Below the pieces are notes generated by a model that saw only the letters and a program-made list of their open reading frames with translations, made no database searches and had not been told where the DNA came from. A stretch of DNA of 64,000 nucleotides from an uncultured Acetatifactor sp. (lineage in GTDB: Bacteria; Bacillota; Clostridia; Lachnospirales; Lachnospiraceae): positions 1 to 64,000 of the forward strand of contig CAJTSE010000012.1 in NCBI GenBank assembly GCA_910578815.1, given 5' to 3'. Positions 35,934 through 45,216 of the stretch are shown here, piece after piece. A program made the position numbers and the translations under genes. Position 1 is the stretch's first letter, and each line of letters begins with the position of its first letter.

Positions 35934-36836
35934 TTACTCTAAACCATATAGTTTCCTGATCATTTCTTCATCAGTCAGCCATGCAGGTTTGGTGCTTATG
36001 TTTTCCTCCATAGACTGACTGGATTTTTCAATGGCCAGTCTTTTCATCTCCGTATCCGCATAGGCATATATCTGAGTGGAAGCCAGTGACGCATGCCCCA
36101 TAAATTCAGAGAGCAGCGCCAGTGGCATGCCATTCCGGTAAAGATGCATTGCCCTGGTATGACGAAATTGATGCGATGTCATTTTCTCAAAAGCTTCTTT
36201 GCATTCCGCATGTGCCATTTTTGAAAATTCTGCCAGGAACCTGGCTACATTGTCGTCAGACATTTTGTGGCGCCTGCCAAGGGAAACCGTGTAGAAAAGC
36301 CAGTCATCCGCATGCCTTGTCGGAGCAGGGTGAAATATCTCAAGATATTTACGGACATATTCAGCAGTTTTCTTCATAAGGGGAACATACCTCACTTTGT
36401 TTCCTTTCCCCTCCAGCCTTGCAGTCGCACATTTCCGATCCAGATCCAGGGAATTGATTCTTAAGGACAGCATTTCGCAGTCCCGGGCAGCCGTATCATA
36501 CATTAATACCATAAAACAGGAATCCCGCAGTCCGATTTTTGTAGCGGTTCCTGGCTGGGAAAGTGGGCACTGGACAGCTTTCTCGCTAAGAAATGCCACC
36601 GGTTCTGTGTCCTCCCTGGCTTTTGCAATCGACTGTACCTTCAGTGATGCATGCCCTAATTCCGGATTCGCCATCCTGGCATATTTCATGAATGCCCTGA
36701 TTGCAAACAGCCTTTGGTTCCTTGTGGATGCTGCAATGTTACGTTTATTCTCCAGGTACAGCAGGTATTCATTTATATTTGCGGCTGACCAGTCCCTGAA
36801 ACAGACGGCTTCATATTTTATGGATTTGTTTTCCAC
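35934..36836 (-). pseudogene. N-terminally truncated tyrosine recombinase
   Basis: The frame encodes 300 residues from a GTG lying just after an in-frame TAA. The core of a phage-integrase/XerC-like recombinase is present: SAANINEYLLYLENKRN and STRNQRLFAIRAFMKYA from the core-binding domain, AARDCEM for the catalytic Arg (usually TGLR-x-SE), HQFRHTRA with His and Arg, and GHASLASTQIYAYAD with the final His and Tyr. Comparison with related elements suggests about 50 N-terminal residues are lost at the junction near 36838, where a transposase fragment on the other strand begins. It is therefore probably inactive. Confidence 0.75.
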
Positions 36837-36839
36837 AAT

Positions 36840-37825
36840 TTTTCGTTACGGCCTGCATATTTCCAGGCAGAACATGGCAAACTGGACGATCCAGTGTGCG
36901 GACCGTTACCTTGCGGTTCTCTACGATTACCTGCATGAAAAGATGTACTGACGGCTACCATGTGCTGCAGTCAGACGAGGCACCTGTGCTGGTAAATAAG
37001 GATGGCCGTCCTGCCGGGAGCAAAAGCTACATTTGGGTATACCGCACCGGACGGATGTATACAGACCGGCAGATCGTCCTGTATGAATACCAGCGGACGC
37101 GCAATGTCAGCCATTCACGGGAATTTCTGAAAAAATTCAGCGGTATATGCGTCACGGACGGGTATCAGGTCTACCACACGATCGAAGGCGAGCGGGAAGA
37201 CCTGAGAATTGCCGGATGCTGGTCCCATGCGAGACGCAGATATGACGAGGTGGTAAAGGCGCTGCCAAAGGCAAAGCAGAAGGACAGCCGTGCATACCTT
37301 GCACTGACCATGATCCAGACAATCTACCGGGAAGAAAAACAGCTAAAAGAACTTCCCCCACAGGAGAGACAGTACCGCCGCCAGTTAAGCGTCAGACCGC
37401 TGGTGGAGGCTTATTTCATATGGGTGCGTGAAAACCTTCCGAAAGTGCCACAGAAAAGCAAGACGTGAGAAGGCTTCAGCAATTTGCTTAACCAGGAGAA
37501 ATACCTGAAGGTATTTTTGGATGACGGCGAACTTCCAATGGATAATAATGCTGCGGAACAGTCAATCCGTGGATTCTGCATCGGGAAAAAGAACTGGGTC
37601 ATGATCGACACGGTTGCCGGTGCGAAATCCAGCGCAAACATTTACAGCATAGCCGAAACAGCAAAAGCAAACAATCTGAAGCCGTATGATTACTTTGAAT
37701 ATCTGCTTACTGAGATACCCAGGCATCTGGATGACACTGACCGGGCCTTTCTGGATGATCTGCTCCCCTGGTCACCGAATCTTCCAGCGAACTGCCGCAA
37801 GCCCGACAAAGATGAAGTGAAATAA
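36840..37825 (+). pseudogene. Broken IS66-family transposase (tnpC)
   Basis: This is a continuous match to the C-terminal two thirds of the IS66 DDE transposase: ISRQNMANWTIQCADRYLAV, then SYIWVYRTGR, DRQIVLYEYQ, VTDGYQVYH, GCWSHARRRYDE, and after an interruption LDDGELPMDNNAAEQSIRG and FCIGKKNWVM, followed by AETAKANNLKPYDYFEYLL. Three lesions are visible. The first 200 or so residues are missing, an extra T near 36947 shifts the frame after LHEKMY, and an in-frame TGA stands at 37466-37468. No tnpA/tnpB genes or clear ends remain. Its left edge abuts the truncated recombinase. Confidence 0.9.
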
Positions 37826-37829
37826 TAAG

Positions 37830-37874
37830 ACTGGAGCAAATCTGTTTCTATCATACAGGTTTGTTCCAGTTTTG
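37830..37874 (+). terminator. Terminator hairpin after the IS66 remnant
   Basis: ACTGGAGCAAA (37830-37840) pairs with TTTGTTCCAGT (37860-37870), with one G-T pair and an inner CTGT/ACAG helix, followed by TTTTG. The rest of the gap to 38103 is AT-rich and shows no gene. Confidence 0.65.
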
Positions 37875-38103
37875 TATAGGTATACACTATCCACCGGGTT
37901 TTCTGTGTGACAAGTTGGGGTGCGAGAATTTTTAAGAATAAAATAAACATTTACGCTATTTCTGAAATATTATTATACGAAATTTAAAACGGTATATACA
38001 AGATGTACATAATAATTTATAATAAGCGGAGTAAAACACAATTATTATTCATAAATAATAAATGGATCTGAATACATAAATATACAAAGGATAGGTTAAG
38101 CAT

Positions 38104-39081
38104 ATGTTAAAATTGGCAAAAGAGCAGTATAACAAATTAATTAATTTATGGCAAAGTAAAAAAGTAAAGGTTACAAATATACGTCTGAGTATTGTACTGT
38201 TTATGCTGTTTTCTGTAATATGCTTTCTTTTTGCAAGATTCGTCGAGAGCGATAAAGGATGGCTTTACTGTGTTGCATATATTGCATACTTTTACTTAGG
38301 AATTGTTTTTGCTATAATTGCTGCTTTGTTTGCTGTATGGGGATATTATTTTAATAACTCATGCCGAAGATTAAAAAATGCAGCAAAGATTTTTTTAAAT
38401 GGATCTATATTTATAACAATATGTGCTATTGTTGTAGGTTCTCTATTTTTACTTGTTCTGATTTTAATTACAAAATTAATAGGTTTACGGGCTAAAAAAA
38501 TAGATAATATTAATAATTTTTTGATTTTATTTGCTATTCAACTTTTAGTGATAACTTTTATGATTAATTCAAATTTAACAATGACAAGATGTGTTGTAAA
38601 TAAAATTGGTTTATGGATCTATAAATTATATAGGATAAGGTTAAATGAATTTTCAACAGAATTATTTTTTATGATCTCTTTGTCTATAGGTGAAAGCTTT
38701 TTATTATTGCTAATTGTCGATTTTTTTAGAAAGCATGTAAATAATAAGTCGCAAGAAAAGTATTTAAATAATGTCGAAACAAACTTTATACAAAATAGCG
38801 GGGAACGCATTGATGATCTGCCAGAATATATAATTGCAAAAAATAAAAAAATAGATAACGAAAAGAAAAAGTTAGTTGAAAACAGTAAAGAGGAACGAAC
38901 ATATGTGTGGAACAGTATTAAGCGAGTCTGGTTATTGATTTTAATAATTTTCTTCATAGCTGCAGTCTTTAATATTTTGCCTGTAGAAGGAATTGAATGT
39001 GCTAATAGTGATATTATTAACGTTTTAACAATTTATACATTAATATTGCTATATTTGGATAAAAGGAAAGAATGGAAATGA
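38104..39081 (+). CDS. Unknown multi-pass membrane protein, AT-rich
   Basis: The 325-residue protein has about six hydrophobic segments: two near residues 28-90, two around 95-160, one around 195-215 and one at 275-295. A lysine-rich cytoplasmic-looking stretch with charged coiled-coil character (ENYLNNVE-type and KIDNEKKKLVENSKEERT) precedes the last pair. No family is recognised. The sequence is far more AT-rich than the sugar genes. It is followed 26 bases later by another membrane protein gene, just after the mobile-element remnants, consistent with acquired cargo. Confidence 0.55.
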   Translation: MLKLAKEQYNKLINLWQSKKVKVTNIRLSIVLFMLFSVICFLFARFVESDKGWLYCVAYIAYFYLGIVFAIIAALFAVWGYYFNNSCRRLKNAAKIFLNGSIFITICAIVVGSLFLLVLILITKLIGLRAKKIDNINNFLILFAIQLLVITFMINSNLTMTRCVVNKIGLWIYKLYRIRLNEFSTELFFMISLSIGESFLLLLIVDFFRKHVNNKSQEKYLNNVETNFIQNSGERIDDLPEYIIAKNKKIDNEKKKLVENSKEERTYVWNSIKRVWLLILIIFFIAAVFNILPVEGIECANSDIINVLTIYTLILLYLDKRKEWK

Positions 39082-39107
39082 GATTCAAAAGATGAGGGGG
39101 ATGCAGT

Positions 39108-39851
39108 ATGGACGAATTTATTCAATACGTTGCTATTTTTGAAGTCGTATCTACCATTTTTGATTTGTTAATTGGCGCAGGATTAACATTTGGCGCTTTA
39201 AAATGGAGAAAGGGTTTACTTTCTACAGTAGCTTTTTATTGGGGGCTCGTGTTAGGTTTTCTTGTTGGGGCCCTGTTAGTGTATATGTTTGATCTAAATG
39301 TTGTTATTGCTGTTATATCTACTTTGGCCGGTGGTATTGTTTTCCCTATTTTGACATACCGCATTGCTGCGGTAAACAGATTTGTATTAGGATTTGTTGT
39401 TACAATGAAGTTATTGTATATGCTGACAACGCATTTATTTAAAAAGGATATTATGAGTTTTGGAACAGCTATTATTATGCCGCTTTTAGTCGCTGTAATT
39501 TTGGGAGTAATATTTGCGCTGTTACGGCAAATGAGTGTATTGCCTTTTTCCCTTGCATGTGTTTTTATGGGCGCAAGTTTGATAGCGCCCAAGCTCGCTA
39601 AATATATGAACCAATTTATTTTTGGTATAACTCATGATTATTCGTTGCTTTTTGATCCGGTAGACTTTGTATTTGCACTTTTTAAGATTGAATTAACGGA
39701 TGGTTGGACTTTGCTGTTTATGCTGATCCTTATGGCGATAGGTATTCCAAGGCAATTAAATTACATTAAGCGGCAGGGCTATACTTATGACACACCTATA
39801 ATTGCTTTTGAAACAGATGATCCAAATATGCACGGTAAAATAATCTCTTAG
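39108..39851 (+). CDS. Unknown multi-pass membrane protein
   Basis: The 247-residue protein has seven or so hydrophobic segments (the first with LLIGAGLTFGALKW, later LVAVILGVIFALL) and a short polar tail TYDTPIIAFETDDPNMHGK. GAGGGGG precedes the ATG. No family can be named; the even spacing of segments suggests a channel-like or transporter-like protein. It is probably co-transcribed with the preceding membrane protein gene. Confidence 0.55.
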   Translation: MDEFIQYVAIFEVVSTIFDLLIGAGLTFGALKWRKGLLSTVAFYWGLVLGFLVGALLVYMFDLNVVIAVISTLAGGIVFPILTYRIAAVNRFVLGFVVTMKLLYMLTTHLFKKDIMSFGTAIIMPLLVAVILGVIFALLRQMSVLPFSLACVFMGASLIAPKLAKYMNQFIFGITHDYSLLFDPVDFVFALFKIELTDGWTLLFMLILMAIGIPRQLNYIKRQGYTYDTPIIAFETDDPNMHGKIIS

Positions 39852-39857
39852 GTATTA

Positions 39858-40200
39858 TTATAATCGTTTACTAATCAAAAGCAGACACAAAGGAGGAAGT
39901 GGTTTGGCTCCCATCTCCAGCATACGCTGAAAAACAGCAATAAATTCATTTGCCCTGTCTTTTGCTTCTTCCGGATAATATTCAAAGGAATGCTTCGTTG
40001 CATTCACATAAACAGCCCTGGCCATATACATCAGTACAGGCCAACAGCCGATTTCCTGGGGCCGCAGCCCCTTATCATCCTGTATGAAATGAACATCGGC
40101 ACCCTTATCCAGCAGATAAGAAATAATTCTTGTGTCGTGCCAGCCACCGCCGTTTTTGACTGCTGTCTGCAAGGCAGACGCTTGAAATACTTCTTCATTT
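39858..40200 (-). pseudogene. Ankyrin-repeat protein remnant
   Basis: On the minus strand the frame reads ASALQTAVKNGGGWHDTRII, then SYLLDKGADVHFIQDDKGLR and a following repeat-like QRMLEMGAKPLPP, the signature of ankyrin repeats (LLxxGADV). It has no start codon of its own; the open frame simply continues back through the end of the ADP-ribosylglycohydrolase gene in another frame. It looks like the 3' end of a gene whose 5' part was lost. Confidence 0.55.
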
Positions 40201-41137
40201 ATTTGTTCTCCCGACTGTAAAATTCCGAATCCTCCGGACGCTCCATATACTGCAGCCAATGCTGGGGAAGCTCGTCTGCATAAAGTGCGACCATACCGCC
40301 TACGATGGCGCAGGTGGTATCCCTGTCCCCCAGGGCGGAAACAGTGGTCCATAAGGCTTCTTCTATCGAAGTATAAAAATGCGCTGTGCACCAAAGGCAG
40401 AGCGGGACCGTGTCCTGCGCAGTCAGCCTAATTCCGTTTCCGAGAGTGGAAACTACAAAATCCATGCTGCTTTCCTTTTTGACAGAAACGGCAGACAATA
40501 TTTTATACTTGGTATCACTTTCTGGTAAGAAGCCAGCCACATCCCGTAAAAAGTCTTCGCCTTCTCCCGCATAGTGTCCCAGCTTTTTGCGCAAAAGCAG
40601 GGCTGATCCGGCGGCCGCTGCCATTGCGCCCACCTTTCCCTCTAAATGTGCATGTGTGACCTCTGCGGACATTCCGGCATAGTGTAAAACCTTATCCATA
40701 TCATCCGCAAAATAAGCCCCGATCGGCGCGGCACGCATGGCACCCCCATTTCCCATGGAGCCCATTCCGTCAAATGCCCCTGTAGAAGCTTTCCGCCAAT
40801 CCGTTCCTTCGCCGATACAGCGCAGGATGGAATGTGCCGTTCCGCCGTACCCCCGATGCCAGTCCAGCAGATAATTTTCAGCAAAGACCCTGGCTAATGC
40901 GTCCTGATCTATTTTTCCGTATTGTTCCAGAATGCGGTAAATTCCGATGGCCATCACGGTATCATCCGTAAAGTGCCAGGGCTCATTTACGATCTCTCGG
41001 TCCCTGATCCGCTGGCGGGCATCTTTCTCAGGAACAAAAAAGGTTTCCCCGAAGCAGTCCCCCAGCGCAATGCCGTCTAACGCGCGCCGGGCATATTTTA
41101 TTCTGTTTTCTAAGGTCATTTCCCAACTTTTTTCCAT
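40199..41137 (-). CDS. ADP-ribosylglycohydrolase family protein
   Basis: The 312-residue protein belongs to the DraG/ARH family, which removes ADP-ribose from proteins or other acceptors using two Mg ions. Visible motifs are ALGDCFGE (about 24-31), FTDDTVMAIG (metal-binding Asp pair, about 56-65), GNGGAMRAAPIG and ALGDRDTTCAIVGGMVA, the last matching the usual GGDTDT metal site with GDRDTT. GGGGGAT lies 5 bases before the ATG. An ankyrin remnant follows directly. Macro-domain or ADP-ribosyltransferase partners are not in view. Confidence 0.87.
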   Translation of the reverse strand: MEKSWEMTLENRIKYARRALDGIALGDCFGETFFVPEKDARQRIRDREIVNEPWHFTDDTVMAIGIYRILEQYGKIDQDALARVFAENYLLDWHRGYGGTAHSILRCIGEGTDWRKASTGAFDGMGSMGNGGAMRAAPIGAYFADDMDKVLHYAGMSAEVTHAHLEGKVGAMAAAAGSALLLRKKLGHYAGEGEDFLRDVAGFLPESDTKYKILSAVSVKKESSMDFVVSTLGNGIRLTAQDTVPLCLWCTAHFYTSIEEALWTTVSALGDRDTTCAIVGGMVALYADELPQHWLQYMERPEDSEFYSRENK

Positions 41138-41194
41138 GATAATCCCCCATGCTGCTCTTGGCGGCTCAAATAGTGCGCTCCTTTAAACGGATTT

Positions 41195-41746
41195 TTAATT
41201 GGCCAACCCTGCTGTGATACACCTTGAAACACTTTCACACAAATTCTCAGAGAAATAGTTTTTCATCTGTTCCGTGACCTTTTCTCTTACAGACGGTATT
41301 TCTTCCTTTTTGATATAAGCAAGGGGCAAAAGGAGCAGGAAAAGCTGGCGCCCGTTTTTTAAGGTCAATAACTGCTCCACCTCTTTATAAGATATTGTCT
41401 GCAGTTCCCAATGCGGCCCGATATTCCCAATCTGTTCGTTATTAAAATAATAAAGAATACCGCCGGGATGAAATTCTATTTTTAATGATTTGTCCGGTAA
41501 TTGTTCTTCCAGTGTGGCGGGGGCATCCAAGTATCCGTCACTTTCGTCAAGGACTCCTTCATAATATTTGGTAAACTGTGCCCACCAGGTTCCGGCTTCC
41601 TCTGTGTATAATTCTGCCATAAGTTCTGATACAGAAACGTCATTAAGTTCATCATACCCGTTTGGATAACAGCAGCCAAAATAATTAATCCAGAAATTAA
41701 GACAATCAACGTCTTTTATACTGATTTTTTCCATTATTTGCTCCAT
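41195..41746 (-). CDS. Hypothetical protein, possibly immunity-like
   Basis: The 183-residue soluble acidic protein contains CLNFWINYFGCCYPNGYDEL near the N-terminus, IEFHPGGILYYFNN in the middle and YKEVEQLLTL later. The size, acidity and aromatic content recall immunity proteins of polymorphic toxin systems, but I cannot assign a family. It shares strand and close spacing (57 bases) with the upstream half of the ADP-ribosylglycohydrolase locus. An alternative start is the ATG 12 bases in. Confidence 0.45.
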   Translation of the reverse strand: MEQIMEKISIKDVDCLNFWINYFGCCYPNGYDELNDVSVSELMAELYTEEAGTWWAQFTKYYEGVLDESDGYLDAPATLEEQLPDKSLKIEFHPGGILYYFNNEQIGNIGPHWELQTISYKEVEQLLTLKNGRQLFLLLLPLAYIKKEEIPSVREKVTEQMKNYFSENLCESVSRCITAGLAN

Positions 41747-41903
41747 GTGGCAGCTTTACTGCGACTCAATTTTTCAATACATATTTTTTTAAGGAAACCT
41801 TACTTTATGGAAAAGTATAACATAAGCCAAACGGAAATTGCAAACGGATATAAATGATTTCAGGCTGGGCAAGGCTTGAACTCATTGCTTCTTTATGTAA
41901 AAT

Positions 41904-41938
41904 ATGACATAATGGTGTCATGGTTTGTTTGCTATACT
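41904..41938 (+). promoter_or_regulatory. Palindromic operator and extended -10 of the WYL operon
   Basis: ATGACA-TAATGG-TGTCAT (41904-41921) is a perfect 6-bp inverted repeat. It is followed by an extended -10, TGC then TATACT (41933-41938). It occupies the -35 area of the operon, a natural site for autoregulation by the WYL protein. Confidence 0.6.
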
Positions 41939-41957
41939 GGGACAGGAAGGAGAAAAG

Positions 41958-42875
41958 GTGAAAATTGATAGGCTTATAAGCATTATTGTTTATTTATTAA
42001 ACCATGGTCGGACATCGGCACAGAAATTAGCACAGGAATTTGAAGTTTCTTCCAGAACAATTATGCGGGATTTGGAATCGCTGGATCTGGCAGGTATCCC
42101 CATTCAATCTTTTTATGGTGTAGAAGGCGGCTATCAGATTATGGACAGCTTTGTTTTAGATAAACAGGCTGCAACAAGCCACGAATATGACTGGATTGTA
42201 ACTGCGCTGGAGGGAATGGCAACTGCATATGCGAGTAAAGGTTTAAAACAGGCACTGGAAAAGGTGCAGAGTATAAGTCAAACAAGGGACACTGCTGTTT
42301 CCGTGGATTTAAGTGTTGCAAGTGAAGATGACAAAATAAATAAGCAATTAAGGCTGTTAGAAAATGCAATCGAAGAAAAACGTGCCGTTCGGTTTTCTTA
42401 TACAAATAGTCATGATGAAGTCAAAGACATTCAGGTGGAACCGGTTTGTCTCCAATACAAATGGTATAACTGGTATCTGATCGGATATTATGAAAAATAT
42501 CAGGATTATTGTATGTTTAAATTAGTCCGGATGGACAATTTACAGGCTACAGAGATAAAATTTACAACATCTCATCATCTTTCAGATATTAAGATGAAAG
42601 ACAGCAATCAGGACATTGTAGATGTCAGATTATATGGAAAGGCAGTCATAAAGGCAAAGTGCAGGGAGTATCTGAATGGGCAGATTACGCAGGAATTTGA
42701 AAATGGGGATTTTGAGTTTTCTTTTTCGGCGCCGAAGCATGAGACATTTTGGTATGGGGTGATTCTTTCCTTTGGCAATAAGGCCAGGATCATCGAACCG
42801 CAGGAAATAAAAGACCGTATTATAAAAACCTGCAGAGAAATACAAATGGAATATGAGGAACAGAAAAAGGAATAA
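41958..42875 (+). CDS. WYL-domain HTH regulator (YafY type)
   Basis: The 305-residue regulator has an N-terminal HTH_11/DeoR-like winged helix (RLISIIVYLLNHGRTSAQKL, then VSSRTIMRDLESL and GVEGGYQI) and a WYL ligand-binding domain from about 130 (RAVRFSYTN, VCLQYKWYNWYLIGYYEKYQ, RMDNL), ending in a WCX-like segment. The GTG start at 41958 is set by AGGAG 6 bases upstream. It leads an operon with an AlkX-like glycosylase gene 3 bases downstream. WYL proteins often sense nucleic acid or damage signals, which suits a DNA-repair partner. Confidence 0.85.
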   Translation: MKIDRLISIIVYLLNHGRTSAQKLAQEFEVSSRTIMRDLESLDLAGIPIQSFYGVEGGYQIMDSFVLDKQAATSHEYDWIVTALEGMATAYASKGLKQALEKVQSISQTRDTAVSVDLSVASEDDKINKQLRLLENAIEEKRAVRFSYTNSHDEVKDIQVEPVCLQYKWYNWYLIGYYEKYQDYCMFKLVRMDNLQATEIKFTTSHHLSDIKMKDSNQDIVDVRLYGKAVIKAKCREYLNGQITQEFENGDFEFSFSAPKHETFWYGVILSFGNKARIIEPQEIKDRIIKTCREIQMEYEEQKKE

Positions 42876-42878
42876 AAA

Positions 42879-44072
42879 ATGATGAAAGAATATTCGAAGG
42901 AAGAAGCAAGACATATGCTGTGCCGTTATCATAATCTGGACGGTGCGGAACCATTATGCGGGAAAAAGGGCGTCGAAAAGATCATGCAGCGAATACACAG
43001 TATTCAATATGACCCGCTGAATGTAATAGCAAGAAATGCAGATCTGGTATTACAGGCAAGGGTAAAGGATTACAGGGAATCCGTTCTTTATGATCTACTA
43101 TACAAGGAACATAAATTAGTTGACGGATTTGACAAAGAAATGTGTATTTACGACGCGAAAGATTTTGCCCGTTTTCAATTTGTGCGGAATGAATACGAGA
43201 AATATGCACTGCCTACCCTGAAAAACCGTAACCAGACAGGTGTATTCAATATACTGGATGATGTCAGAGATTTTGTGGAAAAGCATGGTAAGACAGGTAC
43301 AAAAGACATTTCAATCGGAGAAGTAAGGGAAAGCCGATGGGGACACAAAAAACTGTCCAGTGCTGCGTTAGATTATCTGTTTAACACCGGCGTTCTTACC
43401 GTGGCCGACAAACGGGGAATACAAAAATATTTTGATTTGACGGAACGGGTGATTGACAGTAAAAACCTTTTCTGTGATCCGAATATGACCGTAGAAGAAT
43501 TTTTGGAGTGGTATGTGGAGAGGCGAATCCAAAGCGTGGGCTTTCTGTGGAACAAGACAGGCGGAGCCTGGCAGGGACGCTTTGTAAGTGAAAATGAACT
43601 TCGCAGTTCTACACTTCAGGCACTTGTAGAAAAAAACAGAGTTGAAGAAATAGAGATCGAGGGAATTGAAGAGCCTTTTTATATTTCAAAGCAATCTAAG
43701 AAATTTATGCGTAATCAGGACGAAAACAGCTATGTAAGATTTCTTGCTCCCCTTGATAATATTATGTGGGACAGACAGATGCTGGAAACATTGTTTGATT
43801 TCACTTACCGCTGGGAAGTATATACCCCTGTGGAAAAAAGGAAGTATGGCTATTATGTACTGCCCGTGCTGTATAATGATCAATTTATTGCCAGATTTGA
43901 GGCAGAACCGATTCATAAGGCAGGAAAATTTATAATTAAAAGCTGGTGGTGGGAACCGGAAGTTCAACCCAATGACGAAATGCGAACAATGATTGTAAAT
44001 GAAATCGAGCGTTTTACAGAATTTTTACAGATTGAAAACTCACAAAATAATACTGTCAAGTTAGGAGTGTAG
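42879..44072 (+). CDS. YcaQ/AlkX-family winged-helix DNA glycosylase-like protein
   Basis: The 397-residue protein matches the HTH_42 (YcaQ) family: IHSIQYDPLNVIARNADLVL near residue 45, DAKDFARFQFVR, a second winged helix, and the conserved C-terminal block FLAPLDNIMWDRQMLETLFD then FTYRWEVYTPVEKRKYGYYV. Members unhook interstrand DNA crosslinks or remove alkylated bases. The QYDP segment sits at the usual catalytic QxD/QxR position. It is in one operon with the WYL regulator and a RidA protein. Confidence 0.85.
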   Translation: MMKEYSKEEARHMLCRYHNLDGAEPLCGKKGVEKIMQRIHSIQYDPLNVIARNADLVLQARVKDYRESVLYDLLYKEHKLVDGFDKEMCIYDAKDFARFQFVRNEYEKYALPTLKNRNQTGVFNILDDVRDFVEKHGKTGTKDISIGEVRESRWGHKKLSSAALDYLFNTGVLTVADKRGIQKYFDLTERVIDSKNLFCDPNMTVEEFLEWYVERRIQSVGFLWNKTGGAWQGRFVSENELRSSTLQALVEKNRVEEIEIEGIEEPFYISKQSKKFMRNQDENSYVRFLAPLDNIMWDRQMLETLFDFTYRWEVYTPVEKRKYGYYVLPVLYNDQFIARFEAEPIHKAGKFIIKSWWWEPEVQPNDEMRTMIVNEIERFTEFLQIENSQNNTVKLGV

Positions 44073-44076
44073 GATA

Positions 44077-44442
44077 ATGAAAGAAATCAGACGATATGAC
44101 ATACATGAGGATTGGGCTCATTCAGGAATAATTCAAGCGGGGGATTATTGTTTTATAAACTACTGTGTCCGTAATATAGGCGGCACGATTGAAGAGCAAA
44201 TTGACGGTGCCTTTGATGTAATGGAAGAGCGGCTGGCATTAGTGGGATTGACGCTTGAACATGTGGTCCAGATGAATTGTCTGTTTAAAAATATCTGGGA
44301 TATTCCGGTCATGGAAAATGTAATTAAGAGAAGATTCCATGGGAAATATCCCGTACGCAAATCATTTCAGACTGAATTTGCAGATCCGGGGAATTTGCTC
44401 TTCCAAGTGGATGGTATAGCCTATTCGGCAATAAATTCGTAG
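44077..44442 (+). CDS. RidA/YER057c-family protein
   Basis: The 121-residue trimeric-type Rid protein has IQAGDYCFINYCVRNIGGTI, the segment GTIEEQIDGAFDVMEERLAL and the end YPVRKSFQTEF. The last contains the conserved Arg (PVRKS-x-x-x) of the imine deaminase pocket. RidA hydrolyses reactive enamines/imines. It starts 4 bases after the AlkX-like gene and ends the operon. Confidence 0.87.
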   Translation: MKEIRRYDIHEDWAHSGIIQAGDYCFINYCVRNIGGTIEEQIDGAFDVMEERLALVGLTLEHVVQMNCLFKNIWDIPVMENVIKRRFHGKYPVRKSFQTEFADPGNLLFQVDGIAYSAINS

Positions 44443-44471
44443 ATCAATAGGCTTATGACGGTAATGTGTAT

Positions 44472-45216
44472 TTATTGGCTGTTTTCCAGCAAAATTGTAT
44501 AAATCTCCGGATAAAAGGAAGTGATGGCAATTTGTACTGTCGTTGCGACATTTAAAAGCCAGTGGCCCGCCATAATATAAGTAATGGAACGCCCCTTGCG
44601 ATACTGATAGCAGATCCACAGCGTTAAAGGCAGAAAGGATAAAAAATGGTATGTCATGAATCTCAAATCCGGCATTGTGGGAATAAAGCTGTGCTGTAAG
44701 GCATAAAAAAGCGGGAATCAGGATGGCGCTCTATTTCGAGGGAAAGCTGTTCACTCCATAACCCAAATAGTATCCGTCCTCGGCGATTGTCGTTGTCAGC
44801 GGGAGCAGAAAAATATTGATTACGGCAAAATAAGGGGAAATTGGCGCTATCATCATGGGTGCCAGATAGGGAAGTTTACCATAGCAAAGCCATCCGGCCA
44901 GGTACATTCCACCCATGCCGATCAACAGCATTATAACAATAAACAGAACACCATGAAAGATATTTTTTTCACTTTTCCTGTATCGAATCATTTCCCGGTA
45001 TGTCTTGCCGTTACACCTGCAAATTATCCATAATACAAAAATGGTAATACCATTGATCAAAGAGGCAATGACGGACCACCAGTTAGTAATTTCCGTTAAG
45101 TCTTTCCGGGTTATCATGCTGCACAAAGAAAATGCAGTAATGAACAGCAGGCAGCGCATTGGTAAGACAAGCCATAGTTTTTGTTTATTTTTCATGGGCA
45201 GCACCTTCATGATCAT
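44472..45216 (-). pseudogene. Decayed CPBP intramembrane protease
   Basis: The first segment (45216 to 44731) encodes four or five membrane helices and the family motif EDGYYLGYGVNSFPSK, where EExxxxG-type glutamates are usual. A TAG directly after SFPSK stands where a tryptophan codon would be expected. Further downstream one base is lost, so the rest continues in another frame as MPDLRFMTYHFLSFLPLTLW and HWLLNVATTVQIAITSFYPE (ending at 44472), the typical C-terminal CPBP block with HWLxN. Nonsense plus frameshift make this a pseudogene. It originally followed the truncated tetR gene. Confidence 0.75.

Noticed and set aside
37875..37925. Right terminal inverted repeat of IS66
   Set aside because: GTATAGGTATACAC looks end-like, but no left partner or target duplication can be found because the left end is deleted.
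39858..40394. A 178-codon minus-strand gene covering the ankyrin part
   Set aside because: Its first 60 codons are the glycohydrolase gene read in another frame and look non-native; only the ankyrin part is real, as a remnant.
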